Origin: Dysgonomonas hofstadii | Lineage (GTDB): Bacteria; Bacteroidota; Bacteroidia; Bacteroidales; Dysgonomonadaceae | Assembly (NCBI RefSeq): GCF_014196915.1 | Contig: NZ_JACIEP010000006.1 | Span: 186,001-250,000 of the forward strand | DNA length: 64,000 nucleotides | Reading direction: 5' to 3' | Shown here: positions 62,736 through 64,000 of the stretch, one piece after another | Layout of the letters: every line of letters begins with the position of its first letter | Position numbering within the stretch: the first letter of the stretch is position 1 | The notes under the pieces: model-generated | The model's input: only the letters and a program-made list of their open reading frames with translations | Told to the model about the DNA's origin: nothing | The model's database searches: none | Made by a program: the position numbers and the translations under genes

Positions 62736-63215
62736 ATGAAAATTGACAAGACAAATGCCGTCCGGCTACTTGACAAGGAAAAGATTGAATACAAACTAAT
62801 CCCTTACGAAGTAGACGAATCGGACTTGAGCGCGATTCATGTGGCTGAACAATTAAACGAACCTGTAGAACAGGTATTTAAAACGCTGGTGCTGAAAGGA
62901 GACAAAACAGGATATTTTGTATGTATCATTCCAGGAGCTGAAGAATTAGACCTGAAACTGGCAGCTAAGGCCTCAGGAAATAAAAATTGCGATATGATAC
63001 CGATGAAAGACCTGCTCAATATAACCGGATATATCAGAGGTGCCTGTTCCCCTATCGGGATGAAGAGGCTTTTTCCTACTTTTATTGACAAATCGGTCGA
63101 AAAACATGCCACCATCTATATAAGTACAGGAAAGAGAGGTTTACAAATTCAAATAAAACCGACAGATTTAATACAAATTGTCAAAATCAGGACAGAAGTC
63201 CTGACAAACAATTAA
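62736..63215 (+). CDS. ybaK: Cys-tRNA(Pro)/Cys-tRNA(Cys) deacylase YbaK
   Basis: 159-residue editing enzyme of the YbaK/ProX family that clears mischarged Cys-tRNA(Pro). The start KTNAVRLLDKEKIEYKLIPYEVD, EPVEQVFKTLVLKGDKTGYFVCIIP and RGACSPIGMKRLFPTFID are characteristic. Typical length; single gene. Confidence 0.93.
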   Translation: MKIDKTNAVRLLDKEKIEYKLIPYEVDESDLSAIHVAEQLNEPVEQVFKTLVLKGDKTGYFVCIIPGAEELDLKLAAKASGNKNCDMIPMKDLLNITGYIRGACSPIGMKRLFPTFIDKSVEKHATIYISTGKRGLQIQIKPTDLIQIVKIRTEVLTNN

Positions 63216-63342
63216 GTTATCGGAACAACTAACTGAATTTTAGTAAATTAAACAATTAAAATATACCTGAAAACATGTTTAAAGACATCATCTTTTTAGG
63301 ATATTTATCAATTAAAAAGGGAAAAATAAAAATAAATAGGTA

Positions 63343-63350
63343 TACCTTTG
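63343..63350 (+). promoter_or_regulatory. Promoter -7 box of the oxidoreductase operon
   Basis: TACCTTTG, exact TAnnTTTG, 54 bases before the ferredoxin ATG. Confidence 0.65.
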
Positions 63351-63404
63351 CGTAAGGATGGAAATCCGCTCTGCAAAAATGATCAACAAAAATATAATAC
63401 TAAA

Positions 63405-63635
63405 ATGGCCAAAATCAAAGGAACAGTAGTAGTGAATGAGGAGCGCTGCAAAGGCTGCAATCTCTGCGTGGTATCGTGTCCTTGCGATGTCCTGGAGCTA
63501 CAGCCCCGGAATGTAAACCAGAAAGGTTATCATTATGTGTACATGAAAAACCCTGAAGCTTGCATCGGTTGTGCTAACTGCGGATATGTATGCCCGGACG
63601 GATGTCTCACTATTTATAAGAAAAAATTAGCATAA
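63405..63635 (+). CDS. Ferredoxin-type delta subunit of 2-oxoacid:ferredoxin oxidoreductase
   Basis: 76-residue protein with two 4Fe-4S motifs: CKGCNLCVVSCPCDVLE and CIGCANCGYVCPDGC. The ATG at 63405 is used because the longer frame starts with TTG inside the promoter. It is followed 62 bases later by the alpha-subunit-like gene, so it is KorD/VorD-like: it takes electrons from oxoacid oxidation. Substrate cannot be told from this subunit. Confidence 0.92.
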   Translation: MAKIKGTVVVNEERCKGCNLCVVSCPCDVLELQPRNVNQKGYHYVYMKNPEACIGCANCGYVCPDGCLTIYKKKLA

Positions 63636-63697
63636 TATAACGGATTACACCACATATAAGCCCGGATGTAATTTGTTTTTTAATTCAATCAAAGCTT

Positions 63698-64000
63698 ATG
63701 TCAGAAGAAATATTTTTAATGAAAGGCAATGAAGCCATTGCTCATGCTGCTATCAGATATGGAGCCGATGGCTACTTTGGTTATCCCATTACTCCTCAAT
63801 CGGAGATTATGGAAACACTAATGGACGAAGCTCCGTGGAGAACCACCGGAATGGTCGTCCTTCAGGCCGAGAGTGAAACTGCCTCTATAAATATGGTATA
63901 TGGTGGCGCAGGCTGCGGTAAAGCAGTGATGACATCATCGTCGAGCCCGGGAATGAGCCTTATGCTCGAGGGCGTTTCATATATCGCAGCAGGCGAATTG
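63698..64000 (+). CDS. 2-oxoacid:ferredoxin oxidoreductase alpha subunit (VorB/KorA-like), partial
   Basis: ATG at 63698; frame runs open to the window end (101 residues seen). [34 protein letters not shown] and [35 protein letters not shown] are the family N-terminal blocks. Products in the family are 3-methyl-2-oxobutanoate or 2-oxoglutarate oxidoreductases. C-terminal part and the beta and gamma genes lie outside. Confidence 0.92.
   Translation, partial: MSEEIFLMKGNEAIAHAAIRYGADGYFGYPITPQSEIMETLMDEAPWRTTGMVVLQAESETASINMVYGGAGCGKAVMTSSSSPGMSLMLEGVSYIAAGEL

Noticed and set aside
1-64000. tRNA, rRNA, prophage, intact transposase
   Set aside because: No cloverleaf, rRNA-like block or integrase/transposase was recognised by reading; a dedicated search could still find a small RNA.

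Overview
The window reads as a chromosomal segment of a Bacteroidota (Bacteroidales) bacterium. The evidence is the Bacteroidetes-type promoter (TAnnTTTG, sometimes with TTTG about 20 bp upstream) before many genes, type IX secretion genes, SusC/FecR/ECF-sigma logic, type III glutamine synthetase, flavodoxin paired with DUF2023, DapL, and lipoproteins with short SCG/SCSDDD signals. A CfiA/CcrA-like metallo-beta-lactamase and the mix of genes make a Dysgonomonas- or Parabacteroides-like organism plausible, but the genus is inference. No tRNA, rRNA, CRISPR array, intact insertion sequence or prophage was seen.

Layout. 1-4.2 kb: end of a DUF763 gene, then a type IX secretion cluster porP-porK-porN in which porL and porM are absent. 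4.2-8.4 kb: U32 peptidase-like protein, an AT-rich orphan gene and asnB on the minus strand. 8.6-11.7 kb: lipoprotein, rplU-rpmA, flavodoxin-DUF2023, pdxH. 11.7-13.8 kb: pncB and a 0.9 kb spacer with a REP-like repeat. 13.8-25.6 kb: nitrogen block, dapF-dapL-glnN, a beta-barrel-like protein, gltB-gltD. 25.8-27.8 kb: calycin-like lipoprotein and two tandem NlpC/P60 hydrolases. 27.9-34.3 kb: four-gene minus-strand TonB receptor operon. 34.7-39.9 kb: AddA-like helicase-nuclease, YciH, methylglyoxal synthase and a B1 metallo-beta-lactamase. 40.2-43.4 kb: two small unknown genes and a clpC interrupted by a nonsense codon. 43.9-48.2 kb: ECF sigma, FecR anti-sigma and a decayed susC. 48.5-54.7 kb: AlkZ-like protein, the split transhydrogenase pntAA-pntAB-pntB, an IMPACT-family protein and a DUF4251 protein. 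54.9-64 kb: gdhA, rfbB, an acidic membrane protein, murB, murA, a DUF6891 protein, a DUF4349 lipoprotein, ybaK and the start of a 2-oxoacid:ferredoxin oxidoreductase operon.

Working together: GSIII, GOGAT, GDH and asparagine synthetase cover ammonium assimilation, and transhydrogenase, flavodoxin and the ferredoxin-linked oxidoreductase cover the reductant they need. DapF and DapL supply diaminopimelate, and MurA and MurB the muramyl precursor, for peptidoglycan. The promoters of the dapF-dapL-glnN unit and of gltBD share an inverted ATCAAAAAGA box that may be a common nitrogen-control operator.

The most unusual observation is PntB. This transhydrogenase beta subunit carries two complete, almost identical NADP(H)-binding domains (domain III) in tandem, joined by a diverged linker. 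Also notable are the por cluster without its motor genes, the clpC nonsense codon, the intact sigma/anti-sigma pair left beside a dead susC, orphan SusC-type leaders, and intergenic repeats whose palindromic core is inverted between two copies while the flanks are not.
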